Of a stretch of DNA of 64,000 nucleotides, positions 1 through 10,595 are shown piece by piece. Numbering within the stretch: the first letter of the stretch is position 1; the number at the start of each line of letters is the position of its first letter. The notes below the pieces were generated by a model. It was not told the origin of the DNA. It saw only the letters and a program-made list of their open reading frames with translations, and made no database searches. Origin of the DNA: Chondrus crispus. Taxonomy: Eukaryota > Rhodophyta > Florideophyceae > Gigartinales > Gigartinaceae. The stretch covers positions 108,767 through 172,766 of the forward strand of contig NW_005178985.1 of assembly GCF_000350225.1 (NCBI RefSeq), read 5' to 3'. The position numbers and the translations under genes were made by a program.

Positions 1-14
1 AGCTACCGGAAGCT

Positions 15-284
15 GTGCGGGAGTCCGTTCCGTCTTTCGGAGTACACGCGTTGCTTCCGTATGCTTTAAAGCATTTTGGTTACGCGTGTGCGGACCCCGA
101 TCACCCGGCCCACGCCGAGCTTGTACACAACTTCGAACGTGAGTGGGCGTGGGCCCTGGGTAACGCGTTCATGGCCGAGGTCCACATCAACCGTCGCGTG
201 TTTTTTCAGCCCACTGGGTCCTCGCGTTGCTTGGAAGGGTTGCTTTCGACCTCCCCGTGGTACCACTCCACCCCCTGGAAGTGA
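15..284 (+). pseudogene. Element A opposite-strand accessory ORF, upstream fragment
   Basis: Plus-strand open frame of 89 codons, antisense to gag-pol of element A, in the interval between pol and the off-window 3' LTR. It ends shortly before the longer frame at 301, which lies in a different phase, so the accessory ORF seems to be broken by a frameshift around 240-300. The stretch AELVHNFEREWAWAL has the same spacing of hydrophobic, acidic and Trp residues as GAEAILDFSERLDWSLL in the corresponding antisense ORF of element B. That suggests, but does not prove, a shared ancestor. No known domain is recognised, and the N-terminus lies outside the window. Confidence 0.4.
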
Positions 285-300
285 ACTCTAAACACGCGAT

Positions 301-1275
301 GTGGGACCTCGTCTCTGTGCTAACCCTTATGCACCCTCGTGTCAAGTCTCCGAGCGTACGCATCGCCCGTGGACCGACTACACCACGGGCGAGCGAAGCG
401 CTTTCCTCCTGTACGACCTGCGGTCCGACGCGTTCGTCGCGAAGCCGGCCTCTCCCCAACCTTCACCGATTACCACGGGGAGAGGGGCCGGTGTGGGCTC
501 CGCACGTCGCAGGGCTCAACGTAAGCGACACCGAGATGTGAACAGCGATGTCCTGGCCTTTGCGCCGTCGCGCATGATCAATTTCCAGTCACCGGAGGCA
601 CCCGGGGTGTCTCCTCAATTTGCGTCGGGGGTTCCGCCTGTTCCTCCTCTGAGTTTGGCGCGTCAAGACCCTACTCCCCCTTCCGCGACGCCACAGCTCA
701 TCTTATCGCCGGGGGACATCTTGGCCATTCCCGGCCTGGCTCGTGCCCTCGGGACCTCGTCTCGTCGGGTTTGGAAGGTTGACGGGTTGTCGAGCACCCT
801 CGCCAGCTGGTATCTTACGCGCAGCGACGAAGCACGCCGAATCAACGCGGAGCGGGAGGTCCACGCGACGGACCTCCGCCGAGCTCAAAGAGCCTTAGAC
901 GATTTCCGTGAATCGTCCCGTCGGCAGTCGGAGGCTCTCGAGCGTGCTCTGGCGGATCGCGACCGATACCGCCGCGAACGAGACGATCTCCGTGTCGCGG
1001 CACAACGAAGGGTCGCGACACCCCGTCACACTGGGGCGTCCGCATCGCGCCCCGCCGTGCGGGATCCTTATGCCCAACCGAGATACGAAACCCTCCGTGC
1101 CGAGGGTGGTGGCTTCACTCAGGACGCGTCGGCCCACATTTGGCGGCGGCACAGCGAGGTTACCACGCCGTCGTTGGAGGAGCTCGGGTCAGAGGTGCCC
1201 CGGCACCCGAGCTACTGTCCCCAGCCTTCTCACGTTTCTGGTCCGGCAGGGGCTACTGATGGCACGAGCCATTAG
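301..1275 (+). CDS. Element A opposite-strand accessory ORF, C-terminal part with coiled coil
   Basis: A 324-codon plus-strand frame antisense to the retrotransposon genes. The translation has a basic nuclear-localisation-like cluster at residues 68-78 (RRRAQRKRHR), a Pro/Ser-rich stretch at about 96-140, and a strongly charged segment at 172-236 (Glu/Arg/Asp/Leu rich) that looks like a coiled coil. The first Met is probably not a true start, because related sequence lies upstream in another phase (15-284). Position, strand and overall design (proline-rich, then helical C-terminus nearest pol) match the antisense ORF of element B at 18085-20387. No family was recognised. It could be a structural or regulatory accessory protein of these elements; function unknown. 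Confidence 0.5.
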   Translation: MGPRLCANPYAPSCQVSERTHRPWTDYTTGERSAFLLYDLRSDAFVAKPASPQPSPITTGRGAGVGSARRRAQRKRHRDVNSDVLAFAPSRMINFQSPEAPGVSPQFASGVPPVPPLSLARQDPTPPSATPQLILSPGDILAIPGLARALGTSSRRVWKVDGLSSTLASWYLTRSDEARRINAEREVHATDLRRAQRALDDFRESSRRQSEALERALADRDRYRRERDDLRVAAQRRVATPRHTGASASRPAVRDPYAQPRYETLRAEGGGFTQDASAHIWRRHSEVTTPSLEELGSEVPRHPSYCPQPSHVSGPAGATDGTSH

Positions 1276-3898
1276 TCGTGCGGCCCTGCTATACCTCGAG
1301 GTTCCTTCCTCGACTCGTGCTTTCCCGTAAAATCGATAGATCCTTTTTCCTTACTTGGCGTCTGTCCGTGATGTCGCTCACCGACGGACCGTCCGACTCT
1401 TCCTTCCTCCCCCTTTTTTCTTCTTCGCGTTACGGCCTTGGCACCCCACCCCGTTCGATGGGGCGAGCGAGGGGTGTGAGGTCGGATATCGAGGGTCCCC
1501 TTCACGTCACGTACGCTCCGCCGCCCTCACCTCGTTTTTCAGTACACAACTGTTGTGTTAAACGAAAAACACGTCAGGGTGCGAAGAGGACCCCCTACGT
1601 TTTGCCGAAAATGCGCCCCGTCCCACGTGGGGATTTTCCTCCTTCCGCGCGGTCTTCCCTACGCGACTGCCGTACGCGTCGTTGAGGCGCGGTGGCAGGG
1701 CGTCGCGGAGACTCGTGGGTGATCGGACCACCCCGCCTCCGTACGTTTAGTCGTATTGGACCCTCTCGTTCGTGAAAGAGTCGGTCAGCGTGTCCGCGGT
1801 TTTGCGGCACTCCTCGAAATTTTACGCGAGCGGGCTGTCGCAAGATATGGTAGCCATCGCAATTGCTCGATAGTTCAGGGGAGACAGTAGTGCACTTCGC
1901 TTCTCGTCTCGCTCGCGTGCCCCATACGAGCGCGTCCGGGTGTCTCGTTGGGTCGGAGGCAGGGCGAACGTCCCTCCTCCATCTTCTTGACCTTCTTCCT
2001 TGTCGGCGAGGGGAGGTAGGACTCCCCTGATATGTCATCGCGAGAAAAGTGGCATCTGCCCTCCATTTTTTTTTCTATCCACGCCGGCGGCCGGTACATC
2101 GTCCGACCGCACCTCGTATCACCACCTCGGCTACCGTCCGGACTTACACGGAACCTCCTATCCTCCTCTTTGTTTTGTCCCCTTCCGCCCCTTTCGGCCC
2201 TAACTCATCTCGTAGCGCGGTGTATGCGTCTCGTACTCCCATGCCCGAATTTGTCGATGAGCGGGGCATGGCGCGGCCACCTCTGCGCATAGTCCCGCCG
2301 AATTTTTTCTGCGTCATGGTTTCCTTCCGGTAGAGGTCTGTTTCAAGATCGCGTCGAATGCGTCGGCGAGCTCACAGAAGTGCTTCATAGTCATCTTGTA
2401 CGCTCTGCGTCCTGTAAGCGCGTACTTCACACGGTTGCGCGGGATCAAGTCGAGCCCAGGCGTCGCGAGCTTGCGGAAGATCTTCTTACTGGCGGGTTCG
2501 ACATCCGCCGGTTCATCGCCGGCTTGGTTTGTGAGGACGTCGAGGGCCCTTTCCGTACCGCCCTCCGGCACGGTTCTGTCAATCCGCGCGCTCTACGGCG
2601 TCGCTGTTCAGCACGACTCGCGGGTCGCGCAGGTGTCATATATGACACGAAGTATACTTCGTCTGGCGGTAAGCCGCGGCGTTGCATCCTTGCTCCGCGC
2701 AGCACCCGGGCGCGGCGCACAATGTTCTTGATCTCTGTGCATGCGCTCGCGGTAAACAAACGTTAGATAGAAGTTTAGAGGGGGGGTTGGGTTGTGTGCG
2801 CGTCGCGAGGGGTCGCGTCCCTGGCGCGCTGGTGTCACGATCGCGGTCGCTTTGTCGCCCTCACGATTTGTTCCCGTACTGTGCGGGGAGGTGTTCGTGG
2901 CGTGAGGCGGACGCCCGCGAGCCCTCCGACTCCGAGGAAGGAAATCCGGCCGACGTTTCGGGACCCGGAGTCGGGCGCGCGCTCGGTGGTTTGGTAAATT
3001 GCGACAGCTTCGTCGTAGGCCCCTTGGGTGGCGCGAGCGCGACTGTGTCGGCGTATTCGCCTGAGGGAGGAGTCAGGGTCCGCTCCGGTGCCCTCTCAGT
3101 GCGGGATGGCTCTTACCCCCGCGAAGGGCAGCTTGCTCCGCGCGCTGACCTCCGCTGTCCGATTGCGTGTCGTTCCTGTCGACACTTGTCCTGTCGGTCG
3201 TATGCGCACGTGCGCACGTGCGTCTTGCACCACTGTACGTCACCCCTCTTTCTTGATTATTTCCGGAGGCGGCGGCGATTTGGCATACAGTGTCAATCGG
3301 ACTGTATTTTCCCCATATTTTTGGTACGTTCCCGCAAATTATTTTGGGTACGTGGTAACGGATTGACTGGAGGGGTAGGGCGGCCCGCGCGGCTTTCTAG
3401 TTCTTGTAGGCCCGCCCTTTTTCCATCGGTACCTCTTTGGTCGTGCGCGGTCGCGAGAGCATGAGTCTCCCTACGCGTAGAGCTCGTCGCGACCGTTCGC
3501 GTCATTTCCCGGCTAGGAGGGTTACGTCGCCCTCCTTCTTCTCGTTGGCAAGTACGCGACACGCTTCGTTACCAGCGGTTAGAGCTGCTTGGTATTTGTG
3601 TGTCGCGCAGTGAGCCTGGACTGTCCATACGTATTGGCGTCGCTCTTGTTTTCCGATTCGAGCACTCGATCGGCGAGTGTTATAGTGACGCTCTCGCGTA
3701 TCTTGGGAGATCGTATGCTCTCGTCCGGTACTTGATGTTCCAGGGCTTGCCATTTTCGTTGTACAGTCCGTACTGTCTTCGCTTTTCGCGCTTTCGTTGG
3801 CCGCCCCGATTGGGTACGTTTGTCCGTTCGTACGCGTCATCTGTTCCTATCCGCGAAGTGTTAATTACGCGGTGATGAAGCGGTTGGGGGCCGCCTCC
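1276..3898. other. Non-coding 3' region of element A between accessory ORF and pol end
   Basis: About 2.6 kb lies between the stop of the accessory ORF (1275) and the end of pol (3899). The plus strand is pyrimidine-rich around 1380-1440 and 2060-2200. Open frames on both strands overlap each other and show no domain, apart from the weak minus-strand frame at 2314-2571. The same interval in element B is only about 0.9 kb and contains a tandem repeat. No convincing gene is seen here. Confidence 0.5.
2314..2571 (-). CDS. Small sense-strand ORF in element A 3' region, unrecognised
   Basis: An 85-codon minus-strand frame downstream of pol on the element A sense strand. Its C-terminal half (about residues 30-80) has a protein-like composition with mixed basic and hydrophobic residues, unlike the Arg/Pro-rich shadow frames around it. 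It has no recognised domain and no good upstream context. It may be a remnant of a longer frame broken by frameshifts, or chance. Confidence 0.2.
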   Translation of the reverse strand: MPEGGTERALDVLTNQAGDEPADVEPASKKIFRKLATPGLDLIPRNRVKYALTGRRAYKMTMKHFCELADAFDAILKQTSTGRKP

Positions 3899-6800
3899 TC
3901 AAGAGTGAACGACCGCGTTCACCTCGGAGGTGAGTTCCCTGCCTGTACGCGTTCTCAGTCGTTTCGCGTATCGCGACACTAGCTCCTCGGGAACATGTGT
4001 TCGTGCAGTCCAAGTGGGCTCGTCGTAGTCAGCCCACTTGATGAGGAACTCCGTAGTTCCGTCCTCTACCACGCGATGCTTGAGCAGACGCTCGACCTCG
4101 TACTGCGTGCCCTCGGTGACCTTGTCGGCAAGGTCACCAGGGGTTGTTGCACTTGCTCGTGGCGCGTCCGTCGGAGGGGGCGCGTACACGCAGCAGTCCG
4201 CCGAGACGCGCTCCCTCACCCCATCACGGTCGATCGTGATGGTTCGTTTGTCGTTGGCCAGTACGCAGAATGGTCCAGCGGCAGGTGACGCGAGCTTGTT
4301 CGACGTCTTCGTCCCATCGGTGGGGTTGAGGTACACGTAGTCCCCCGGCTTGAGTCGCGTGTTAATTCTTCGTACGCGTTTATCGAAGTCGCGTGTGTAG
4401 CGGGCCTGCGTACGATGCAAGCTTTCGTAAGCTTTTTGGATCGTCTCGCCCAAAGTCTTGAGAAACTCTGCGCGTTGAGATCCCCTGTCCGGAGGGGGCG
4501 CGTCCCCGTCGGCTCTTCGAAGAGAGAACTCCGGCGGGCGTCTGCTGAGCACGAGCTCAAAGGGTGTCGTACGCGTGGTTCGGTGTACGTGGGAATTGTA
4601 CGCGTACGTAAGCGGTCCCACGTACACGTCCCAATCATCCTGATGCTCGTTGACGTAGTTTCGAAGCATCGACGCGATAGTCCGGTTGTAACGTTCAACC
4701 TGTCTATTCGTCTGGGGATGATACGCGGACGTATATAAGTTAGTTATCCCCAGTACGCGACACACGCTGTGGAAGAACTTCGCGTTAAATTGAGGACCGT
4801 TCTCCGACAACAGCGAACGCGGAACGCCGTATTTGAAGACCCACGCGTCACAGAATGCTGTCGCGACAGTGTACGCGGTCACTGTTCGGAGCGCGACAAC
4901 TTGTGTTAACTTAGTGAAGCGGTCTGTGATAACGAGGAGGAAACGTTTCCCTGCCTTCGTCTTCGGGAGCGGACCCAAGAATTCAATCGCGAGGCTCTCG
5001 AGTGGCCGCTTGGCGGGGAACAACTTCAAACGGTTGAGGTGTTTCCGCAACTTGACCCGGTTCATCGCGCAGGTCCGACACCCTCGCACCGTGACAGCGA
5101 CATCTGCAGCGAAATGGGGCCAGTAGTACTCGCGTCGAAGGGCGAAGTACATACGATTCTGGCCCGAGTGTCCCGCGATGGCCGGGTTGTGGCACAGGCG
5201 GAGGAGCCTAGCGCGAAGCGTCCGAGGTACCACCACCTGGACGATATCAGGATCAAAGGGGTGTCTCCGTTTGAGCACTCCTTGGTGGTCCTCGAAGAAC
5301 GCGGAGTCCCGGGACTCTGACTGTCGTGCCAAGACGGTTTGGCAGAAGTCATCCACGCGTTGCTCCTCGGCTATCTCCTCTATCGTAAGAGGAGCCGGGA
5401 GGTCGTTCTGCGGTGGCGCGACCGGAGAGGCGGGCGCGCCGACTTCGGGGTCTTCGGCGCGCTCGATGTCGGCGGCGTCGAACTTGTCGTTCTCCTCCCA
5501 AAACGAAGTGGGTCCTTGGAGAGCGGGGGATTCGTCGTCGCCTCGCGGTTCGTCGCGCGTTCGTACGCGCGACCTCGTCCTTGACCCGGCTTGGTTCCGT
5601 GTCGTCACGAAGACATGGACGGCCTGATGGTCACAGCTCGCGGTACAAACGTGGTCCGCGAGCTCGTTCGATACGTCTCGAACGGTCGTACCCCCGTCGA
5701 AGGTGGGAATGTCGTCATCCACCTCGACGATGGGGCGAGGGTCATCGGCGACACGAGGCGTCACGGGGCGTGACAGGGCATCGGGCACCTGATGCACGCG
5801 CCCGGGGCGGTACTGAATGGTGAAGTCGTATTCAGCCAGACGTAGCCGCCACTGGGTGAGTCTTCCGGAACTCTCTGTGAGGGACATGAGCCACCTCAAG
5901 GCGTCGTGATCCGTTCGGACGGTGAAGTTCGTTCCTTCTACGTACGGTCGTAGTGTGCGGACGGCCCACACTACGGCGAAGCACTCGCGTTCCGTGGCGC
6001 TGTAATTGCGCTCGCTGTCGTTCAGAGAGTAGGACCAATAGCCTACGGGGCGCCAGTCGTTTGGCTGGTCGTGTTCCTGGAGCAGCGTGTAGCCAAGCTG
6101 GTAGGCACTCGCGTCCGTGTCGATCATGTACGGACGGCCGTACCGCGGTAGCGCGAGGATTGGCAGAGCGATCATACACTTGTTGAGGTTCTCGAACGCG
6201 TTCAATTGGGTCTCCGTGGGGTTGTAGAAGTCAGGATTCGCATCCTTGCGCGTCATGTCGGTCAGAGGACGCGCTATCTTCGCGAACCCCTTAACGAATC
6301 GGCGGTATACGTTGCACGCCCCGGGGAACGAGCGTACTTGCGTTAGTGTCCTCGGGAACGTGAACGTCTTGAAGGCATCGGCCGCCGTGTCCGCCACGCT
6401 TAACTTACCTGGGGAAATGACGTGCCCCAGGTAGTGTACCATCGGCTGAAAGAAGCTACACTTCTTGAGCTTGAGGGAGATTCCGGCACTCCGAAGCAAG
6501 CTCAAGACAGTGCTGAGATGCTTCGCATGTTCCGCGTGCGTACGCGAGAACAATATAACGTCATCGAGATAGAAGAGGCATGTTTGCCAGCGAACGCATG
6601 AGAGAATAATATCCAGGGCGCGTTGGAAGGTGGCCGGTGCCCCTTTTAGTCCGAACGGCATTCGCAGGTGGCGAAAAGTGCCCATGTGCGTCGTAAAGGT
6701 TGTCTTATCCCGGTCCTCCGGGGCGACCCGGATCTGCCAATACCCGGAATTGCAGTCCAACGTCGTAAAGACGTCTGCATCTCCTAACGAGTCGATGCAG

Positions 6801-7090
6801 TCGTCCATACGCGGCAGCGGATACGAATCCGCTGCAGTCTTCGCGCTGAGACGACGATAATCTACACAGAACCGAAGAGAGCCGTCTTTCTTCGGTACGA
6901 GCACCACCGGGGACGCCCACTCGGTGCTCGCGGGTTCGATAACTCCTGCGTTCAGCATCTTGGTGACCTCCTTCGCGACCATTTCGCGCATCGCGGGCCC
7001 CTTACGGTAGAGCATCGAGCGTATCGGCTTCGTACCCGGTTCGAGGGTAATGCTGTGCTCCGTCGCTCGGATAGTTCCGAGCGCACCGCT
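3899..7090 (-). CDS. pol: Element A pol: reverse transcriptase, RNase H, integrase, chromodomain
   Basis: The frame is open from just after the TAG at 7091-7093 to 3899; the first Met is at 7015. Numbering from that Met, the RT catalytic box YLDD is at residues 149-152 (6560-6571) and is intact, with the typical upstream blocks VPKKDGSLRFCVDYR and MPFGLKGAPATFQR. RNase H follows (YMIDTDASAYQLG, then RTDHDALRWL). The integrase has a His/Cys zinc-binding region and a DDE core, but both catalytic Asp positions read Glu: AIEFLGPLP (codon 4982-4984) and LSENGPQF (4802-4804). The third residue, in QVERYNRTI, is Glu as expected. The C-terminus (FLIKWADYDEPTWT) is a chromodomain, which in chromoviruses guides integration to chromatin marks. 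The frame is otherwise intact, but the integrase is predicted inactive. Confidence 0.9.
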   Translation of the reverse strand, partial: SGALGTIRATEHSITLEPGTKPIRSMLYRKGPAMREMVAKEVTKMLNAGVIEPASTEWASPVVLVPKKDGSLRFCVDYRRLSAKTAADSYPLPRMDDCIDSLGDADVFTTLDCNSGYWQIRVAPEDRDKTTFTTHMGTFRHLRMPFGLKGAPATFQRALDIILSCVRWQTCLFYLDDVILFSRTHAEHAKHLSTVLSLLRSAGISLKLKKCSFFQPMVHYLGHVISPGKLSVADTAADAFKTFTFPRTLTQVRSFPGACNVYRRFVKGFAKIARPLTDMTRKDANPDFYNPTETQLNAFENLNKCMIALPILALPRYGRPYMIDTDASAYQLGYTLLQEHDQPNDWRPVGYWSYSLNDSERNYSATERECFAVVWAVRTLRPYVEGTNFTVRTDHDALRWLMSLTESSGRLTQWRLRLAEYDFTIQYRPGRVHQVPDALSRPVTPRVADDPRPIVEVDDDIPTFDGGTTVRDVSNELADHVCTASCDHQAVHVFVTTRNQAGSRTRSRVRTRDEPRGDDESPALQGPTSFWEENDKFDAADIERAEDPEVGAPASPVAPPQNDLPAPLTIEEIAEEQRVDDFCQTVLARQSESRDSAFFEDHQGVLKRRHPFDPDIVQVVVPRTLRARLLRLCHNPAIAGHSGQNRMYFALRREYYWPHFAADVAVTVRGCRTCAMNRVKLRKHLNRLKLFPAKRPLESLAIEFLGPLPKTKAGKRFLLVITDRFTKLTQVVALRTVTAYTVATAFCDAWVFKYGVPRSLLSENGPQFNAKFFHSVCRVLGITNLYTSAYHPQTNRQVERYNRTIASMLRNYVNEHQDDWDVYVGPLTYAYNSHVHRTTRTTPFELVLSRRPPEFSLRRADGDAPPPDRGSQRAEFLKTLGETIQKAYESLHRTQARYTRDFDKRVRRINTRLKPGDYVYLNPTDGTKTSNKLASPAAGPFCVLANDKRTITIDRDGVRERVSADCCVYAPPPTDAPRASATTPGDLADKVTEGTQYEVERLLKHRVVEDGTTEFLIKWADYDEPTWTARTHVPEELVSRYAKRLRTRTGRELTSEVNAVVHS

Positions 7091-8407
7091 CTACAGACTC
7101 GAGTGCTTACGGAGCATCTCGAGTACGTGGCCACGGAGCTTGTCATCCTCGATGTATGACAAGTCAACCTCTTTTTCACAATCCATCGGTGGATTTTCGG
7201 GATCCTTATTCTGTGGGGGTACAGTACCCCCCGCCGTCGGGTGGTATAAAGGTGACCGTTCGTCCGTGTCAACCTGTCCGTCACCCGCGGTGGTCTCATC
7301 ATCGGAGTTGGATCGGCCAACTCCTACCTCCCAGACTTGATCGGTCAAGTCGGTCAGGTGTAGCGCGTGCGCGATCTCCTCCGCGACCCGGCGCTCCGGC
7401 GTTAGGATCGCGAGGGGGTTTCGTTTCGCGTAGCCAACGACGGTGTGCTTTGGTAGCCGCCTTGTGCAACGCGAAAAATTCGCGACGACGGCCTCGAAGG
7501 TCTGGTGCGGTAGGACCTCGGCTACGCCGTTGGTCAACCTCACCCCGAGGCGGTGCTGAAGCGACGGCTTTGGTTCCAAGAAGACGAGTCCCTTCCCCGC
7601 GGTCGTTACGCGTACGCGAGCTTGTGACATCGCGGGGATGGTAACCCAGCGGGCAATACGGATCGCCTGCGGGGCTTCTTCGCGTACGTCAGCTCGGCTC
7701 GTATGACGGCCTTGTCGCCTGGTCGGGGGAGACGGCTCCCCCCTCCCGTCGACAATGGCAATGGAGCCACCTTGACGGAGGTCGAGCTTCTGCGCGTCGA
7801 CATCGATATAACGCACGTGCGCGTCAATGAACGCGGTCCCAAGGAGAACGGGAACCGCGAGCTGGTCCGCGACGACGAACGGAACCCGGAACGTCGTGTT
7901 CCGGAGCCGGACGGCCAGCCGGACAACCGCGCTAATCTTGAGCGGGTTGCTATTCGCGCCCGCCAGCCGTGGAAGAGGCGCGTCGCGTATTACGTAACGC
8001 GTCCAGTCGGGAGGAAAGTCGGCCTTCCTCACCAGATTGTATCCCGAGCACGTATCAACGGCGATAGTGTGGGGCTGGAACGCGTTGCCCTCCGTGGCTA
8101 TCGAACCGAGGACATTATATATCTTCGACGTTATCAAGCAGATGACGCCGTCGACAACCTTCGGCGCGGTCCGATTCGCGAGGTCGTTTCGCCTGGGGCG
8201 TCGGCGGCGGCTCTTTCCGCGTTCACGCGTCCTTCTTCCTTGGTCGCGGGACGTCTGTTGTTCGTTGAAGTCCGCACGACAAGTCCCGTCCTTGCGCGGT
8301 TCGCGGTCCTCCTGCAGCTTAGAGCCCACGGGGGGCCCTGGGGGCTTCTTCTCGGGCGTCGGGCATACGGAAGCCACGACGTCCCTTATTTCCTGCGCCG
8401 GAATCAC
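7091..8407 (-). pseudogene. Element A protease region of pol, ended by an in-frame TAG
   Basis: A 438-codon frame in the same phase as the downstream RT frame, separated from it only by the TAG at 7091-7093. In element B the aligned position carries Trp (DMWTGRLG against SSL-stop-SGALG), so the stop is best explained as TGG changed to TAG. The retroviral-type aspartic protease site reads VDTCSGYNL (Asp codon at 8054-8056). The expected motif is D-[ST]-G, so the glycine is replaced by Cys (codon 8048-8050). The N-terminal third is basic and low in complexity. Protease activity and the protease-RT polyprotein are both likely lost. Programmed readthrough of the TAG is possible but less likely given the other lesions. 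Confidence 0.8.
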
Positions 8408-8699
8408 GCGAGTCTCGGCGTCTTCGCGTGAGGGCGCGGGGGATATTATCGGTAAATATCCCCCGTGCCCTTGTCGGGCTCGCGGTGGCCGGTCGATGGG
8501 ATATGGACAAGACGGCTCACGCGACCGCGCGAACGTAACCGTCTTTACGCGTTTTTTGAGCTACCGGAGCTGTCGGAGCTAAGCGCGTCGCTACCGATAG
8601 CTGGTGCGCCTCCGCGTCCCTCGTCGAGTGGGGGCGCGGGCGTGGTCCATCTCGGTCTCGCGGCTTGGTCGAAGTATTCGGATACTTTGAGGCCCTGAT

Positions 8700-9869
8700 T
8701 CACCACGTCCGGACGTTATAGAATTTGCGGGGCCGCAGGTGCCGGATCTCCTTCGCGTCCCCCCTGGACAGGGCATGCGTATCCTCTGCCCAGTCCTGGA
8801 GGTACATTATCGCGTTCTGTACCCCCGGCGGGAGTCGGGAACGGTCCCGGTCTCCCCTTCCGTCTTGACGCGGATATCGTGTGTCCGCCTGGCGGAAGTC
8901 GCGTCTCCCGTGTTGGTCGAGTTCATTACGACGGTACCCGCCACCGCGGGGAGCGAAGCGGGCGCCCGCACCCGCTCGACTCGGGTACTCTTGACGAGGA
9001 AATCGGTCCTCGCGAACCGATTGCTGGAGGAGGTTGCGCATCCCAGGACGCGTCTCCATCTGGTACTTGTAATTCCTGTACGCCGTGAACATCCGTTGCT
9101 CTGGCGACAGGAAGGGACAAGTGTACATGGCATGCCCGTACGTACGGCATAGCCAACAGACGTACGCGCTACCGTCTGTGGATGCGAAAGATGCCGCGTG
9201 ACGCGTCTCCTCTTCGGTTAACTTGGGGACGCTTGCCGATGTTCCATCCCCTCCTTGACGCGAAATGTCCAGCTCCTGCACCTTGTGGTCCGTACCACTT
9301 GGCAGGTGCGGAGTATGCGCGAACGCGGTGGCGAAGCTTCCGGTCGACCGCGTTGACGCCGGTGTGGGAGGTCGACCTCCCCCTTGCTCCATGCCTCGCG
9401 CGATGAGGACAAGGTCGGCCTGCCACTCATCTTCTCCAATACGGAGGGCTGTCGCGGGTGAACTTGTCGCGTTCGACCTCGATGGTCGACCCGCTTTCCC
9501 TGCCGGTTTCGGATCCGGCAGGGGTAGGCCGCGACGCGCGCGGAATGTAGTACCTCCCGCCGTCGCCATACGGCGGATGCTTGAGAGGTCTGTCTTCTGC
9601 CATCCGGGCAGTCGTTGCACCGTCTCAGCCACGGCGGCTCGGGTCGCCGGGGCTAGTCCGCGCACGAAATAATGCGCGAGTGCTTGTTCGGTGAACACCG
9701 CGGTGCACTGGAACGCGGCGGACTCCAATCGATCCGCGTACGCGTTCTCCCTCTCGTGGGGTTGCTGTCGCGCGGTCGCGACTGTATCATACGCTTCACC
9801 TAACACGTCGTCCGTGAGGTAGCGTTTGATGAACTGGTTGACGAGACCAGGCCAGCTTATGTCGTCGTG
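8700..9869 (-). pseudogene. gag: Element A gag, downstream half, cut off by element B
   Basis: The minus-strand gag frame begins (in element order) at the AAGCT target duplication beside element B. It starts in the retrotransposon-gag helical domain (HDDISWPGLVNQFIKRYL) and ends with a CCHC zinc knuckle, CWLCRTYGHAMYTC (9117-9158), which fits C-x2-C-x4-H-x4-C. The knuckle binds RNA during packaging. The reading frame continues formally into the LTR of element B up to 10067, but that part is not gag. The missing N-terminal half lies at 20957-22211, on the far side of element B. After the stop at 8700, an open frame of about 50 codons in another phase may be the original C-terminus shifted by an indel. 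Confidence 0.82.
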
Positions 9870-9874
9870 AAGCT
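9870..9874. repeat. Target site duplication of element B, left copy (AAGCT)
   Basis: AAGCT directly precedes the TGTGGTAC start of the left LTR. The identical AAGCT follows the TATACCACA end of the right LTR at 20952-20956. Five bp is the usual duplication length for Ty3/gypsy integrases. Confidence 0.9.
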
Positions 9875-10467
9875 TGTGGTACAATTCTACACTGCGACCC
9901 CCGGTGGCAGATGAGAACCGTCGAGACGGGCGGTTACTACTGTAGTAATCGTGCACGCGCCCTCTGCGAGCACAGTAGTACCTCCACGGCGTACACGTGG
10001 TACAACCGTTGGCGCCAGTCGTGGCCACGGGCACACGTGTGCCACCCATCCGGTAAGTAATTAGCAATTAGCGTTTAATGGCACAAATTAGCCAATTTAG
10101 TACAGTAGCTGGTATACAGTATGAAACAGTTACTGTAGCGGGACAGGTGTCCTGGCGTCCCACTTAGGGGTTAAGACCGGGGGCACCTGCCCCGTTCCAG
10201 TAAACGGGGGCAGACTCGCCTCCCTTTCCCTTACGGCTTTGTGCTAACTCTGTCCGGTTTTGCCTCTAAGTTTCAGGCTTGTAACCCGTGACCGGCCGTC
10301 CGGATCTAACACCACCGACCGGCTGCACGTCAGCGGCCACGTGAGGCTTCCCTCTTTTCGAGTCCTTCCGTACGGTTTGCGCTCGCGTGGGTTACCCAGC
10401 GGCGCGCGCTCCCTTACCTCTAACCCCCCTCGTTCCGAGAGGTCGGGACGAAGGTTGTTATACCACA
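9875..10467 (+). repeat. Element B left (5') LTR, 593 bp
   Basis: Starts TGTGGTACAATTC and ends GTTATACCACA, giving a short terminal inverted repeat (TGTGGTA/TACCACA). Compared with the right LTR it contains an extra segment of about 319 bp (roughly 10078-10396). Two CACGTG palindromes (9994-9999, 10034-10039) and several TACTGTA/TACAGTA motifs lie inside and could be promoter elements. Confidence 0.9.
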
Positions 10468-10470
10468 TTT

Positions 10471-10488
10471 TGGTACTCTTGTAGAGGG
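10471..10488 (+). other. Element B primer-binding site candidate
   Basis: Three bases after the left LTR the sequence reads TGGTACTCTTGTAG. It begins with TGG, complementary to a tRNA 3' CCA end. The priming tRNA was not identified. Confidence 0.5.
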
Positions 10489-10595
10489 GTATAAGTACAG
10501 CGGTTGAGCCCGCACTGGATCGCCAGCGCGAGCAACTACCGATCGGATTGAAAGAGGTCGAAAATCACCGCGTCGATCGCCAGTGATCATCGACG

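Noticed and set aside
301-1275. Accessory ORF as a retroviral envelope gene
   Set aside because: It is on the opposite strand to gag-pol and lacks a signal peptide, membrane span or Cys pattern.
2682-3464. 260-codon plus-strand frame in element A as part of the accessory ORF
   Set aside because: Arg/Cys/Ser-rich shadow-type composition with no resemblance to the antisense ORF of element B; it lies beyond the accessory ORF stop at 1275.
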